Shown in pieces: positions 62,501 to 64,000 of a stretch of DNA of 64,000 nucleotides. This DNA is from Trichostrongylus colubriformis. Lineage: Eukaryota; Nematoda; Chromadorea; Rhabditida; Trichostrongylidae. The notes below the pieces were generated by a model that was given only the letters and a program-made list of their open reading frames with translations, made no database searches and was not told the origin of the DNA. The stretch is taken from the NCBI GenBank assembly GCA_963978905.1, contig OZ022259.1:55694727-55758726 (forward strand). The letters run 5' to 3'. How positions within the stretch are numbered: the stretch's first letter is position 1; every line of letters starts with the position of its first letter. Position numbers and translations under genes: made by a program.

Positions 62501-63882
62501 CTCATAACGGTTCCCCGATGCATGGATCCTGTAGCGGTGGGGTAGCCTACTGGATACGGCGATGGACTCTCAAACGGATGAAGGGCTGTGCTGATGGTTC
62601 GAATCCTGGCATTGCCGATGTTTTGCTTTTTTTTGCATTCACTTTTTCGTCTTCAAATATGTCTATTTATGCCAAATGACTACTATTTTCGTTGACAGCA
62701 TACCAAAATGACCCTATTTACGAATTGTCAATGAATTTGTTGATGTGACCTTTTTAGACACGAAAGGGCCCGTAGCGCTCGAAATTCGCGCTTTCGCACA
62801 AAATGAGTGTCATATTCGTGTTCAGGGGGTCAAACTACCCTCAGGGACACATTTCTAGCCAATTCCAAATTTTGACCCTAACTTCGAAAAAGATGTTTGG
62901 TCATGGGTACATGAAGCGCTTTCTACTTGTAGAAGTGAGTAACTCACAAAATCGATGAAAATCAATGGAATATGCACAGAACAGATGCCTATCGCTATAA
63001 TTTCAGCTATCAAGCACCAAGCAAGAGAAATAGAGAGAATTTCCTAACAAGTGATATCGTCGTCTCCTTCATCGAATGTGCAGTCAAAGGTATACCAATG
63101 CCCAGCTCAAATTTTCGAATTTGGGTCAAAATCTCGATTGGGCTGGAAACTTACCCCCAAGGGTAGTTCGACTTCCTGAACACGAATATCAAATCCGTTT
63201 CGCGCAAAAACGCCTCGTTCGTGCGCTATGAGCGCTGAAAGGCCAGAAGGTTGGGCTGTCAAAGTTGGTGAAAACTGGCAATAGAGGGTAGTTCGGAGTT
63301 CTAAATGTGATTACTGCACTTAATCTTCATATTCGAATGTTTACGAGCCCAAAAACTGAAAATCTAAATTTTGCAAAAATTTGTCCTCGGTGGGGATCGA
63401 ACCATCAACCCCGTTTTTGGCATTTGTAGAGCCGCGCAGCAAAAATGGACATCAGTTATATGGTTCTTGTACGTACCCCCATACATGCAAAAAACAGCTT
63501 TCAGAAAGCGTGTCATGAGTTGGAAGACCTTCCTCTTGAGTGAATAAAGGTTGCGTCTCAAAAAAGCATGTCGGTGACGTGCCTTGCGAGCTATCTTGTT
63601 GTGTAGGAGTGGAGTTTCAATGACCCCATTTCAGCGCACTGTGGTGGCAATCCTCGATCACGTTTCATTCCATGTGTGAAAAGCTCCGTAGATGCTTGGG
63701 CTTATCTGAAACTGCTTTTGCGGAAGGTTTGATTTGTACTTATTTTTGTTGCTTGCTCACAGTTGCCCAACTCGTAGTCACTGACGTTGGGTTTCAGATG
63801 AAGGTCTGCGAAAACTTCTACTCAAGCACAGGTGAACCATGTACGGCTTGTACTCCTGCAAACGACATGAATGTCGAACATA
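12394..63882 (+). CDS. Scm: Scm-like Polycomb-group gene (2 MBT repeats + SLED), 18 exons, 3' incomplete
   Basis: I joined 18 exons by frame, GT/AG borders and phase: 12394-12492, 12910-13053, 14233-14377, 16087-16228, 16997-17144, 28979-29098, 33140-33278, 38196-38393, 44615-44741, 44862-45010, 54425-54492, 60252-60347, 60549-60689, 60750-60921, 61001-61056, 61160-61310, 61382-61509 and 63798-63882. They give about 769 residues. Visible in order: acidic N-terminus (1-81), MBT repeat 1 (about 86-200), MBT repeat 2 (about 200-305), basic linker with AT-hook-like RGRPPK (about 374-380), helical segment (about 420-493), Ser/Pro-rich linker, and SLED-like domain (about 630-752). MBT repeats bind lower-methylated lysines, the SLED domain of human SCML2 binds DNA, and Scm links PRC1, PRC2 and PhoRC in Hox silencing. 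The order fits Scm/SCMH1/SCML2 better than SFMBT (four MBTs) or L3MBTL (three). The Scm zinc fingers are not seen. The last exon ends in phase 1 with a GTGAGT donor, so the gene continues and a SAM domain is expected. Six introns exceed 3.9 kb. Exons 10-12 and 17 are the least certain. Confidence 0.82.
12591..12648. repeat. Two tandem hairpins in intron 1
   Basis: ATTACTGAGTT...AACTCAGTAAT (12591-12620) is a perfect 11-bp-arm hairpin, directly followed by a second one with arms TAACTGAGTTAG / CTAACTCAGTAA (12620-12647, one mismatch). Both share the same arm sequence, so one probably arose by duplication of the other. Confidence 0.6.
12910..13053 (+). CDS. Scm: Scm-like exon 2: acidic / Ser-Thr linker
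   Basis: The acceptor CCCAACAG ends at 12909 and the donor GTATGT begins at 13054; the exon is 48 codons in phase 0 on both sides. It reads MSEVPDCEDHVDDAEEPEE and then a Ser/Thr/Pro-rich tail. It could also supply an alternative start codon at 12910. It carries no domain and precedes the first MBT repeat directly. Confidence 0.7.
13780..14047. mobile_element. PIF/Harbinger-type MITE in intron 2
   Basis: The ends GGCAGTGTTC (13780-13789) and GAACACTGCC (14038-14047) are exact inverted repeats, flanked by TAA on both sides, the 3-bp duplication typical of PIF/Harbinger. The interior is a long palindrome (arms around GTATATATTGATTAAGTGATTC) with repeated CGCGATCGCGTGATCGCCTG words, giving four close partial copies of CACGCGATCGCGTG. 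It lies 185 bp before the first MBT exon. Confidence 0.75.
14233..14377 (+). CDS. Scm: Scm-like exon 3: MBT repeat 1, first half
   Basis: The acceptor CACTTCAG ends at 14232 and the donor GTATAT starts at 14378, phase 1. The exon opens with the MBT signature FNWDAYLREQNAEAAPPECF, followed by NKFQIGTKLMIADPRG, matching the family pattern F-x-W-x2-YL ... AAP-x2-CF ... F-x2-G-x-KL-x3-DPR. The usual GMKLEA is GTKLMI here. This is the strongest single identification of the gene. Confidence 0.9.
15045..15544. mobile_element. Tc1-type MITE in intron 3
   Basis: The ends CAGTAGCGGTCAAAAATA and TATTTTTGACCGCTACTG are inverted repeats flanked by TA at 15043-15044 and 15545-15546. The arms extend inward with GCGGTTTGGGAT / ACCATAACTTTG words and again with GAAGGCAACT...CTCAGTGAA. 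It is 500 bp with no transposase, so non-autonomous. Confidence 0.85.
16087..16228 (+). CDS. Scm: Scm-like exon 4: MBT repeat 1, core
   Basis: It reads from an acceptor TTCAAG (ending 16086) through FCLGTVVNVFKLWLCVRLEG, then LDNSHERWIFCDDDSIQPIG, to the donor GTAAGT at 16229. This matches the MBT core ATVV ... LRLDG-x-D ... FW ... DS-x-I-x-P-x-G. The Trp of the F-W pair is kept (ERW), while the preceding aromatic position is Arg or Glu. The phases (2 nt in, 2 nt out) join exons 3 and 5. The acceptor is less pyrimidine-rich than the others, so the first few residues may shift. Confidence 0.85.
16229..16996. other. Intron 4, nothing recognised
   Basis: I see no repeat family, RNA gene or exon. 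The minus-strand ORF at 16352-16588 has no recognisable domain. Confidence 0.4.
16997..17144 (+). CDS. Scm: Scm-like exon 5: end of MBT repeat 1, start of repeat 2
   Basis: The segment LNPPIGFIHHHGTFPKFLEQ corresponds to the end of one MBT repeat (L-x-PP-x-GF) and the arm of the next (W/F-x3-FL). It is followed by GASVLCPPEWFKP, the APPELFK-type signature. The donor is CCG/GTGGGT at 17145. The acceptor TTTAAG at 16995-16996 is inferred from phase; one a few bases upstream would change only two or three residues. Confidence 0.82.
17145..19611. other. Intron 5, left part; one exon-like block
   Basis: This is mostly unassigned sequence plus the M1 MITE copy at 18551-18700. The block at about 18015-18135 reads as a coherent plus-strand peptide (LLDQFLKLATHFSNNFSDAI) up to a possible GTATAAGG donor. 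Its phase does not fit between exons 5 and 6, so it may be a fragment of another gene. I do not recognise it. Confidence 0.25.
18551..18700 (+). mobile_element. MITE family M1, copy 2 (degenerate)
   Basis: TACAGTCCATTACGC, CGTGGCCTACGCACTTAAG and the loop TATCAAACTCTCTCACCCC / ACTCTCACTCTCGCCACTC match the M1 copies at 43963 and (inverted) 8633. The right terminus has decayed after GTCTGCAGGGGTGTG. Confidence 0.6.
19612..19877 (+). repeat. Helitron-like repeat, copy 3, left part (interrupted by the gypsy element)
   Basis: It starts TCCTACTTTATATAATCGG then GTGTCTGTTGGTGTGTG, which is the same start, inverted, as at about 41612-41540. It continues with CCCGCGTCGCAGCAAAG and GACCCTGAATTTTACAAG and stops at 19877, where the gypsy LTR begins. 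The rest resumes at 24788. Confidence 0.6.
19878..20137 (-). repeat. 3' LTR of the gypsy element
   Basis: 260 bp, TGTAATG to ACAACA as written on the plus strand. It differs from the other LTR at four positions that I can see (for example GGAAGCC against GGAAACC, and AATGATAGG against AATGGTAGG). Confidence 0.93.
20225..22740 (-). pseudogene. gypsy pol: reverse transcriptase, RNase H, integrase (broken)
   Basis: Reverse transcriptase carries the catalytic YLDDILVSG. It is followed by RNase H (ADACDYGIGC ... EKEALGLVFAVKKF ... LLTDHKPL), the integrase HHCC finger (HVGHPGIVRMK ... CSRCQEY), the integrase core and a basic tail. A TAA stop at 22223-22225 interrupts it between the thumb region and RNase H, and the frame relative to gag shifts at about 22740. 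In the integrase core, the first acidic residue (HVDFAGP) and the late Glu region (SNGQVERF) are present. The second catalytic Asp, expected in the VSDNGTQF-type motif, is Tyr here (VSYNGTQF), so the integrase itself would be inactive even if the frame were open. Confidence 0.92.
22563..24383 (-). pseudogene. gypsy gag-protease-RT N-terminal frame
   Basis: A 606-residue frame starting MDPATVLSVFKELIEEQRNL. The N-terminal 240 residues are a gag of the type common in nematode gypsy elements. Two zinc knuckles follow at about residues 258-292 (CWNCGGNHYARHC and CKKCRKTGHKEKFC), then an aspartic protease with LLDTGSDITLL at about 359-369, then the start of reverse transcriptase up to LRICADF. After that the frame is lost and the last 45 or so residues are frameshifted nonsense; the true pol continues in the next frame from about 22740. 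Gag packages the RNA, and the protease cleaves the polyprotein. Confidence 0.92.
24528..24787 (-). repeat. 5' LTR of the gypsy element
   Basis: This is the partner of 19878-20137. A TATATACC box-like word lies near 24720 on the plus strand. The sequence immediately left of it holds the candidate primer-binding site. Confidence 0.93.
24788..25990 (+). repeat. Helitron-like repeat, copy 3, right part
   Basis: It resumes the repeat cut by the gypsy element. Subrepeats of about 165 bp carry CGATAAG-AGC-TCAAAAGG, TTTCGCCTTTCG, GACACTCACAGGTGTTTGGC and GGGACATTAATG. They are followed by spaced copies of a TATCGACCGCTNAATNATCTGG word (near 25395, 25550 and 25835). The block 25400-25900 is matched, inverted, by 40480-40920. 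Confidence 0.55.
25990..28978. other. Intron 5, right part; unassigned ORFs
   Basis: No recognised gene. The minus-strand ORF at 27385-27687 (100 codons) has a coherent hydrophobic stretch (YDIVGLVLLTGLAWRRI) and could be an exon of a nested or dead gene. The ORFs at 26870-27193 (minus) and 26904-27179 (plus) overlap each other, and neither is recognised. At 26130-26360 the plus strand weakly resembles the C-terminal tail of BEL/Pao polyproteins (VAVVHNDETTL ... VKLREI), too weak to call. Confidence 0.25.
28508..28575. repeat. AT-rich satellite (TATAT/TATTA)n
   Basis: A run of degenerate TATATTATATTGTAT pentanucleotide-type units of about 65 bp in intron 5. Simple sequence, no further content. 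Confidence 0.75.
28979..29098 (+). CDS. Scm: Scm-like exon 6: MBT repeat 2, first half
   Basis: The acceptor GTTTTCAG ends at 28978 and the donor GTAGAA starts at 29099; the exon is exactly 40 codons in phase 0. The peptide NYFKVGHKVEAIDQRSFNGK then TCPATIVEVTK matches the MBT pattern F-K-V-G-x-K-x-EA-x-D ... C-x-AT-x-x-V. It follows exon 5 across an 11.8-kb intron that contains the gypsy element. Confidence 0.88.
29560..30400 (-). pseudogene. Degenerate gypsy RNase H fragment
   Basis: On the minus strand, FLLHTDGNQTAVGAALFQR, ERLIAVGYLSETLSAFQRK and THIELLATMSALRF are the RNase H domain of a Ty3/gypsy pol. Further down, across stops and frameshifts, come LTHHKTHDNLARWVVELQ-type residues. 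No LTR or flanking domain is intact. It differs clearly from the complete gypsy at 19878-24787, so it belongs to another lineage. Confidence 0.8.
31029..32282 (-). mobile_element. Penelope-like element remnant with inverted flanks
   Basis: About 125-bp arms at 31029-31155 and 32160-32282 are inverted copies of each other (AAGATTCACGATCTTATTTATTCG against its reverse complement, and the GTTTCGACGTCGTCG / CGGAGACGTTGAAACG motif common in Penelope-like elements). Between them, on the minus strand at 31554-31775, lies a GIY-YIG endonuclease fragment: CETPDCVVCPF, then AIYLIRFQACSSEYVGETG and RTRVGEHLE. The reverse transcriptase is missing, so this is a truncated copy. Confidence 0.72.
31554..31775 (-). 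pseudogene. GIY-YIG endonuclease fragment
   Basis: 73 codons holding the cysteine cluster CETPDCVVC and the motifs IYLI and YVGETG, with the conserved Arg and Glu-His (RTRVGEH) of GIY-YIG nucleases in Penelope-like retroelements. It stops right after the EHLE motif, so the C-terminal half of the domain is absent or frameshifted. The enzyme would nick target DNA for retroelement insertion. Confidence 0.75.
32283..33139. other. End of intron 6, nothing recognised
   Basis: No gene or clear repeat. A CCGTCGAAACGTGAACGAC word near 32685 resembles the Penelope motif above and may be a shred of it. Confidence 0.3.
33140..33278 (+). CDS. Scm: Scm-like exon 7: MBT repeat 2, second half
   Basis: The acceptor AATTTGCAG ends at 33139 and the donor GTATGT starts at 33279, phase 1. 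IQIHFDGWNSGYDIKEPYYT then MPVGWSVKNGVEISPP matches the MBT pattern FDGW ... FDYW-x2-Y-x-S ... P-x-GW-x3-G-x-x-L-x-PP. The FDYW motif that supplies aromatic-cage residues reads YDIK here, so the cage Trp is absent. The exon ends in a short Gly/Lys stretch. Confidence 0.88.
33707..34902 (+). mobile_element. Second mariner element, dead
   Basis: The ends TTAGGTTGTATCAAAAG and the inverted TTGGTACAACCTAA, with GTAGGATTTTT / AAAAATCCTAC inside, are flanked by TA at 33705-33706 and 34903-34904. At 1196 bp it is full mariner size. It lies in intron 7 in the host orientation. Its coding part is noticeably more GC-rich than the intron around it. Confidence 0.93.
33840..34800 (+). pseudogene. mariner transposase pseudogene 2
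   Basis: Fragments in more than one frame. The first is a DNA-binding half with VCYETVRRWFFKF and an in-frame TAG at about 34007. Next comes GEPRTGHPYAFDDES up to ESWVMYDTNARRAFWLP in one frame. From about 34419 a shifted frame reads MLFHEILAQGETVNASVYT ... YDSARPHVAKC, a stop at about 34602, then SADIAPSDCHLFCSLRSF. All three catalytic Asp (VAGDESW, YDSARPH, APSDCHLF) are still readable, but at least one frameshift and two stops kill the gene. Confidence 0.88.
35954..36017 (+). repeat. tRNA-Leu-like sequence (SINE head), with inverted partner at 37175-37238
   Basis: TAGCCAAGTGG fits the pol III A box and AGTTCGGATCC the B box. Between them GGACTCAAG resembles the anticodon arm of a Leu(CAA) tRNA. 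The acceptor stem does not close, so it is not a working tRNA gene. The following TTTTTGCATTTTTCCCAAATTC tract (in shorter or altered form) recurs at 58900-58920 and 62625-62650, which suggests a tRNA-derived SINE family. Confidence 0.55.
36313..36994. mobile_element. Palindromic mariner derivative
   Basis: TTAGGTCTATGCAGAATAAA at 36313 and its inverted copy ending 36994 are flanked by TA on both sides. Both arms (about 300 bp) are copies of the 3' end of a mariner transposase gene, head to head. The right arm reads LGIEPLPHPPYSPDL ... DYHFF and, after a frameshift, AILDFIDSR ... FYRDG, close to the end of the transposase at 1397-3247. It is a deletion and inversion product, non-autonomous. 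Confidence 0.85.
38196..38393 (+). CDS. Scm: Scm-like exon 8: basic linker with AT-hook start
   Basis: The acceptor GATTTGCAG ends at 38195 and the donor GTGAGT starts at 38394; phase 1 in and out. It is rich in Arg, Lys, Ser and His (HKSRNRSTVVKSAHRSSVI) and ends IKRGRPP, which continues as K-R-P in exon 9, giving an AT-hook-like RGRPPK core. It has no globular domain. The open frame and exact phase fit support it. Confidence 0.75.
38620..38800 (+). repeat. FB1 central segment
   Basis: GGGCACCACACTGCACACGCAA, GCTTAAGCCTTGAGAAG and GGCGAAAATATACGCTTGAGTG match the loop region of the FB1 element at about 325-430. The arms are missing. Confidence 0.6.
38855..39715 (-). repeat. Interspersed repeat, copy B (inverted relative to 4030-4840)
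   Basis: This is the reverse complement of most of 4030-4840. The 104-codon ORF at 39265-39579 lies within it and has no matching frame in the other copy, so it is not a gene. Confidence 0.6.
39718..40068. mobile_element. FB1 half element
   Basis: It matches the right half of 39-806: CCAGCTA-GT-AGCAC, GCGATTTTGGTGAAAA, TGTTGTCGCACCAAC, ACGGATGTCATATCCGTG, and the end TTGAATGTGCCC. The left arm is lost. Confidence 0.65.
40480..41612 (-). repeat. Helitron-like repeat, copy 4 (inverted)
   Basis: Reading the minus strand from 41612, it starts TCCTACCTTGTATAATCGGC and CTGTTGGTGTGTGTG, as at 19612. It then runs through the same CGTTTCGC, GAGTGTC and TATCGACCGCT-type words as 24788-25990. There is no coding capacity. 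Confidence 0.55.
42427..43577. mobile_element. Long palindromic element P1
   Basis: The edges GAGGAATAAGTTCCCGCGG and CCGCGGGAACTTATCCCTC face each other, and the arms share CGATAGAGCTTTTTCTGCTC, CTGTTTTTCGATT and ATTGCCTAATATTTACGAGG with the reverse complement of the right half. An M1 MITE sits near the centre (43189-43325). The whole is related to P2 at 48489-49897. No transposase is found. Confidence 0.8.
43189..43325 (+). mobile_element. MITE family M1, copy 3, inside P1
   Basis: TACAGTCCATTTCCC to GGGAACTGGACTGTA, with inner CTGGCAGGG / CCCTGCCAG arms and the ACACACTCTCACCCAAG loop. Inserted in the loop of the P1 palindrome. Confidence 0.8.
43963..44142 (+). mobile_element. MITE family M1, copy 4
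   Basis: TACAGTTCATTTCGG to CCGAAATGGACTGTA with AAAACTG-CGGGGC-TGTCCTACAGACTTG arms and the CTCTCACTCTCGCC loop. The best-preserved copy. Confidence 0.82.
44240..44565. repeat. (ACAG)n tetranucleotide microsatellite
   Basis: Over 300 bp of CAGACAGACAGA with scattered changes (CAGCGAAACGGC, CATACATACA). It produces long artificial ORFs on both strands (Thr-Asp-Arg-Gln plus, Cys-Leu-Ser-Val minus) that are not genes. It lies just before exon 9. Confidence 0.95.
44615..44741 (+). CDS. Scm: Scm-like exon 9: Ser/Pro-rich, completes RGRPPK
   Basis: The acceptor GATGTTCAG ends at 44614. The first two bases complete Lys, giving GRPP-K-RPSSSKSGTATPPSK, then Ser/Gly-rich sequence and CDGALILASHIGSS. 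I placed the donor at AAG/GTAACA (44742) because this links in frame to exon 10; the GTAAGG at 44737 is an alternative. A longer ORF in another frame here is a shadow. Confidence 0.7.
44862..45010 (+). CDS. Scm: Scm-like exon 10: helical segment
   Basis: The acceptor TTTTTCAAG ends at 44861, and the intron before is 120 nt. It reads FFEEVYSHGVSRVDVDEFQ then SVTPEAAERIRLAVQQSRN to a GTGTGT donor at 45011, phase 1. An inner acceptor (ATTTCAG before AATTCAG, 44936) is possible if exon 9 ends at 44736. The sequence is rich in charged residues and likely helical; no named domain. Confidence 0.6.
45390..45920 (+). repeat. Helitron-like repeat, copy 5 (partial)
   Basis: CATATCTCGCGTCGCAG, GGAGTGTCGG, TAAATCCGCTGCCGTTTTTGGGTTGA, GGGACATTAG and a GTATCGGTCGCTAAACC word follow the same order as in the copies at 5639 and 24788. 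Confidence 0.5.
46255..46770. mobile_element. Foldback element FB2
   Basis: Arms 46272-46455 and 46575-46755 are inverted copies: GGCACACCACGCGATAATCCAAT against ATTGGATTATCGCGTGG, GCATCCTTGTTGCGGCTGCA against its reverse complement, and CGAGCCACGCCCACCCGG against TGGGTGGGCGTGGCTCGG. The loop is about 120 bp. No coding capacity. Confidence 0.8.
46853..48480 (+). repeat. Tandem repeat array with GC palindrome
   Basis: Units begin with an AT-rich start plus TGTGTGTCTCTGTCTATTTG-like sequence, or join directly. Each carries GAGCACATAAGAACTAAGCCTA, a palindrome of the type GCCCCGCCCACCGTGGGCGGGGC, GGTGCTCAAATTTAAGT and GGTCGGGCAAGTTAGAAT. I see palindrome copies near 47012, 47180, 47800, 48120 and 48370. 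The same unit occurs inverted at 55590-56220. The AT-rich/TGTCTG starts suggest Helitron-like tandem copies. Confidence 0.65.
48489..49897. mobile_element. Long palindromic element P2
   Basis: ATTGGGTTGAGGAATAAGT at 48489 faces ACTTATTCCTCAACCCAAT-type sequence ending 49897. The arms of about 650 bp are inverted copies all the way to a short centre near 49212 (GCATTTTTGGCACCATGTGATGAAAATGC region). It shares CGATAGAGCTTTT, CTGTTTTTCGATT and GAGGTTTGGAAATGAAGTGAG with P1 at 42427-43577. The short ORFs mirror each other and are not genes. Confidence 0.85.
49898..52600. other. Intron 10, middle; unassigned
   Basis: No recognised gene. A TTCCGAAACGTCGGAAAG word at about 50781 is typical of Penelope-like element flanks. 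The minus ORFs at 50772-51041 and 51019-51336 are coherent but not recognised. TGTCTGTCTGTCACGA runs near 50365 and 50540 are short simple repeats. Confidence 0.3.
52600..53793 (+). mobile_element. Probable truncated non-LTR retroelement
   Basis: A GC-rich left part (GTTAAAGCGGCTGAAGAGACGC, GCGCTTCGCGCGC) is followed by a T-rich tract and a 3' end TATGTCGCTTGACATATCAAATAAGTAAATAAATA. The GTCGCTTGACATATCAAATAAG tail with short TAAA repeats resembles the 3' ends of RTE-type non-LTR elements. No reverse transcriptase frame remains, so this would be a deletion derivative or an RTE-driven SINE. Confidence 0.4.
54425..54492 (+). CDS. Scm: Scm-like exon 11: short helical exon
   Basis: The acceptor AATATTTCAG ends at 54424. 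The first two bases complete Asp with the last base of exon 10, then LLMHAKKEQQKLAKQLSQPA to the donor GTGAGT at 54493, phase 0. At only 68 nt the identification rests on the splice signals, exact phase and a lysine/glutamine-rich helix continuing that of exon 10. Confidence 0.6.
54493..55590. other. Intron 11, left part; nothing recognised
   Basis: Unassigned sequence. A GC-rich imperfect hairpin (GCTGCCGGCACCGGCGACGTC region) lies at about 54785-54860. No gene. Confidence 0.3.
55590..56220 (-). repeat. Three tandem units of about 212 bp (GC-palindrome family)
   Basis: The block GCGCAAGCCCCGCCCACGGTGGGCGGAGCC... to GGTTTATATAGAGAGTATGATTTTAC repeats at about 55590, 55810 and 56020 with few changes between the last two. 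Each unit ends in CAGACAGACAGACACACACAC. It is the inverted form of the units at 46853-48480. Confidence 0.85.
56398..57190. mobile_element. Foldback FB4 inserted in FB3
   Basis: GTGATTTGTTCCCACCGTAA at the left and its inverse at the right (ending about 57188), each followed inward by a TTTAAAGGACGC-type hairpin (AAAGGACGCATACGCGTCCTTT). An inner pair of arms (about 56905-57000 and 57060-57145, GTCGAAGATGAGACAGATG) makes it a double foldback. Confidence 0.8.
58141..58246 (+). repeat. 57-bp direct repeat, two units
   Basis: CCATTTTGTGGATACCCAGT plus GAATGATTTCCAAAAAATGG is repeated 57 bp downstream with two or three changes. It lies in the loop of the FB3 foldback. Confidence 0.8.
58852..59095 (+). 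repeat. SINE-like repeat related to the 36-kb tRNA-like element
   Basis: GTTCGGATCCCAGCTGAACATG, CTTTTTCGCATTTTTTCGGAAAT, GACATTATAAAC and TGCACATTTCC-TTTTATTGCC follow the order of the downstream part of the tRNA-like repeat at 36000-36180. The A-box part is degenerate. Confidence 0.5.
59405..59890. repeat. Foldback repeat of GGAATTTGCGG type
   Basis: The left half is rich in GGAATTTGCGGA and GTGGAATTTGCGG words and the right half in CCGCAAATTCCACA and CCGCACATTGCGC, so the halves pair loosely. A similar pair is visible at about 45990-46180 (GTGGAAATG ... GATTCCGCATTTC). Degenerate. Confidence 0.45.
60252..60347 (+). CDS. Scm: Scm-like exon 12: Ser/Pro linker
   Basis: The acceptor CATTACAG ends at 60251 and the donor AAG/GTGAGT starts at 60348; 32 codons, phase 0 both sides. 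YLSSSKTVRGPPPLPASRLQ then SSRVADACISVK. It is low-complexity and supported only by frame, splice signals and phase, and by the dense run of further exons that follows. Confidence 0.6.
60549..60689 (+). CDS. Scm: Scm-like exon 13: Ser/Thr-rich linker
   Basis: The acceptor GCTTTTAG ends at 60548 and the donor CAG/GTGTGG starts at 60690; 47 codons in phase 0. EAEEVVSSTTASVDTPHSSG continues into RLLAARPSSSQTNRDLAKVV. It is a flexible linker like those between MBT repeats and SLED in this family. Confidence 0.68.
60750..60921 (+). CDS. Scm: Scm-like exon 14: linker leading into SLED
   Basis: The acceptor GCATTTCAG ends at 60749 and the donor GTGAGT starts at 60922, phase 1. PKINIEERVGSDSPVPSSSS then SSMASNQQRSYDVLLLAKDE and VPFRERF. 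The last residues run directly into the SLED start of exon 15. Confidence 0.72.
61001..61056 (+). CDS. Scm: Scm-like exon 15: SLED domain start
   Basis: The acceptor CATCCTTTTAG ends at 61000; 56 nt to GTTAGT at 61057. The peptide TIYVNYSCRLGPHLDPTM matches the SLED opening pattern V-x-[VI]-Y-[VI]-N ... C-x-x-GP-x-LDP-x-x-V, the next residue Val coming from exon 16. Very distinctive for SCM and SFMBT proteins. Confidence 0.83.
61160..61310 (+). CDS. Scm: Scm-like exon 16: SLED domain core
   Basis: It reads VAGIRRKFGPFATLHALREA then VQQLLNCSKDDAVTFNLVQP to the donor GTAAGT at 61311, phase 1. The FGP followed by a LREAVQ-x-LL helix is the SLED core. The frame would run into a stop at 61355 if the following 71-nt intron were kept, so that intron must be removed. 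Confidence 0.83.
61311..61381 (+). ncRNA. 71-nt intron folding end to end: candidate mirtron
   Basis: The intron starts GTAAGT and ends GCGCAG. Pairing base i with base 122692 minus i, the 5' half (61316-61346) pairs with the 3' half (61350-61380) at 28 of 31 positions including two G-U pairs, around a GTT loop. The mismatches are at 61317, 61319 and 61328. The inner 18 pairs (61329-61346 with 61350-61367) are unbroken. Short introns that fold like this and leave the splice AG near the base enter the microRNA pathway as mirtrons in worms and flies. The 3-nt loop is tight, and a chance inverted duplication is the alternative. Confidence 0.45.
61382..61509 (+). CDS. Scm: Scm-like exon 17: SLED, late part
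   Basis: The acceptor GCGCAG ends at 61381; two bases complete Gly, then GVAVSLSTTVYFMISHAIAR and MRRCVAQFK to the donor AAG/GTAAAC at 61510, phase 0. This border joins exon 18 in frame and gives the L/M-x-x-C-x-x-[LF]-x2-4-C-x-NF pattern of the SLED end. A donor at 61478 is an alternative. The middle of the exon matches the family only loosely. Confidence 0.62.
62248..63525. mobile_element. Foldback FB5 with tRNA-like sequence in intron 17
   Basis: Arms 62248-62365 and 63405-63525 are inverted copies: CCATTTTTGCTGCGCGGCCCTACAAATGCC against GGCATTTGTAGAGCCGCGCAGC, and GGTCTTTCAGGTCATGACGCGCTTTC against its partner. Inner words GTCATATTCGTGTTCAGG and CCTGAACACGAATATCA also face each other. 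A tRNA-like head lies within the left half. No gene. Confidence 0.75.
62540..62625 (+). repeat. tRNA-like sequence (Ser/Leu type), probable SINE head
   Basis: TAGCCTACTGGATA (A-box-like), GGACTCTCAAA (anticodon-arm-like), a long variable region and GGTTCGAATCC (exact B box) are followed by TTTTGCTTTTTTTT, a pol III terminator. The acceptor stem pairs poorly (CGGTG... / ...TTGCCG), so I call it a tRNA-derived repeat rather than a tRNA gene. A lone inverted B box (GGGGATCGAACCATCAACC) sits at about 63394-63412 in the opposite arm. Confidence 0.5.
63798..63882 (+). CDS. Scm: Scm-like exon 18: SLED end, gene continues
   Basis: The acceptor GGGTTTCAG ends at 63797. It reads VCENFYSSTGEPCTACTPAN up to a GTGAGT donor at 63883, phase 1. 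The C-x-NF-x-SS motif is the usual end of the SLED domain. The frame is still open at the donor, so at least one more exon lies beyond 64000. An acceptor at 63760 would extend the exon upstream with AQLVVTDVGFQ. Confidence 0.7.
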
Positions 63883-64000
63883 GTGAGTGTATTCTCATAT
63901 TCCATGTCTCGTCTTGAGCTTCTTTTGAAGATACTTGACCCAATGAATTTCAAGACGTGATGATGTCAAAAAGGTCACAGCTCGCGTGAGTTTTGCCGTT

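Overview
The window looks like one stretch of a repeat-rich invertebrate nuclear genome, most likely a nematode of the strongylid/hookworm type. That is an inference from the transposon families: a Ty3/gypsy element with a nematode-style gag, several mariners, Penelope-like remnants and Helitron-like repeats. It also rests on large repeat-filled introns with GT..AG borders. No bacterial gene organisation is present. All exon borders were read by eye from reading frame, splice signals and phase; no transcript data were available.

One host gene dominates. On the plus strand, from an ATG at 12394 to beyond the right edge, I can chain 18 exons whose phases all fit (2308 coding nt, about 769 residues, incomplete at the 3' end). 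The predicted protein has an acidic N-terminus, two MBT repeats, an AT-hook-like RGRPPK motif across an exon junction, a helical and then Ser/Pro-rich linker, and a SLED-like domain. This is the order found in Sex comb on midleg (Scm / SCMH1 / SCML2), a Polycomb-group protein. The C-terminal SAM domain expected of the family would lie to the right of the window. The promoter or 5' UTR is probably in the GC-rich stretch near 11.55-11.85 kb.

The left 12 kb, upstream of the gene, is repeats: a foldback element (39-806), a mariner (1212-3324) with two stops, a lost catalytic Asp and an 826-bp solo-LTR-like insertion, then Helitron-like and hairpin-bearing repeats. The introns are repositories of mobile DNA. 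They hold a Harbinger-type MITE (13.8-14.0 kb), a Tc1-type MITE (15.0-15.5 kb), a complete but dead gypsy element with 260-bp LTRs in antisense (19.9-24.8 kb), gypsy and Penelope remnants (29.5-32.3 kb), a second mariner (33.7-34.9 kb), a stack of nested palindromes carrying tRNA-like sequences (35.7-37.9 kb), two long related palindromes (42.4-43.6 and 48.5-49.9 kb), an (ACAG)n microsatellite, GC-palindrome tandem arrays and further foldbacks (56.3-58.9 and 62.2-63.5 kb).

The observation I rate highest is the 71-nt intron at 61311-61381, between two SLED exons. It folds almost end to end into one hairpin with the AG left unpaired at the base, which is the shape of a mirtron. Other points of note are the apparent loss of the aromatic-cage Trp in MBT repeat 2 and the dense nesting of inverted repeats inside a developmental regulator.
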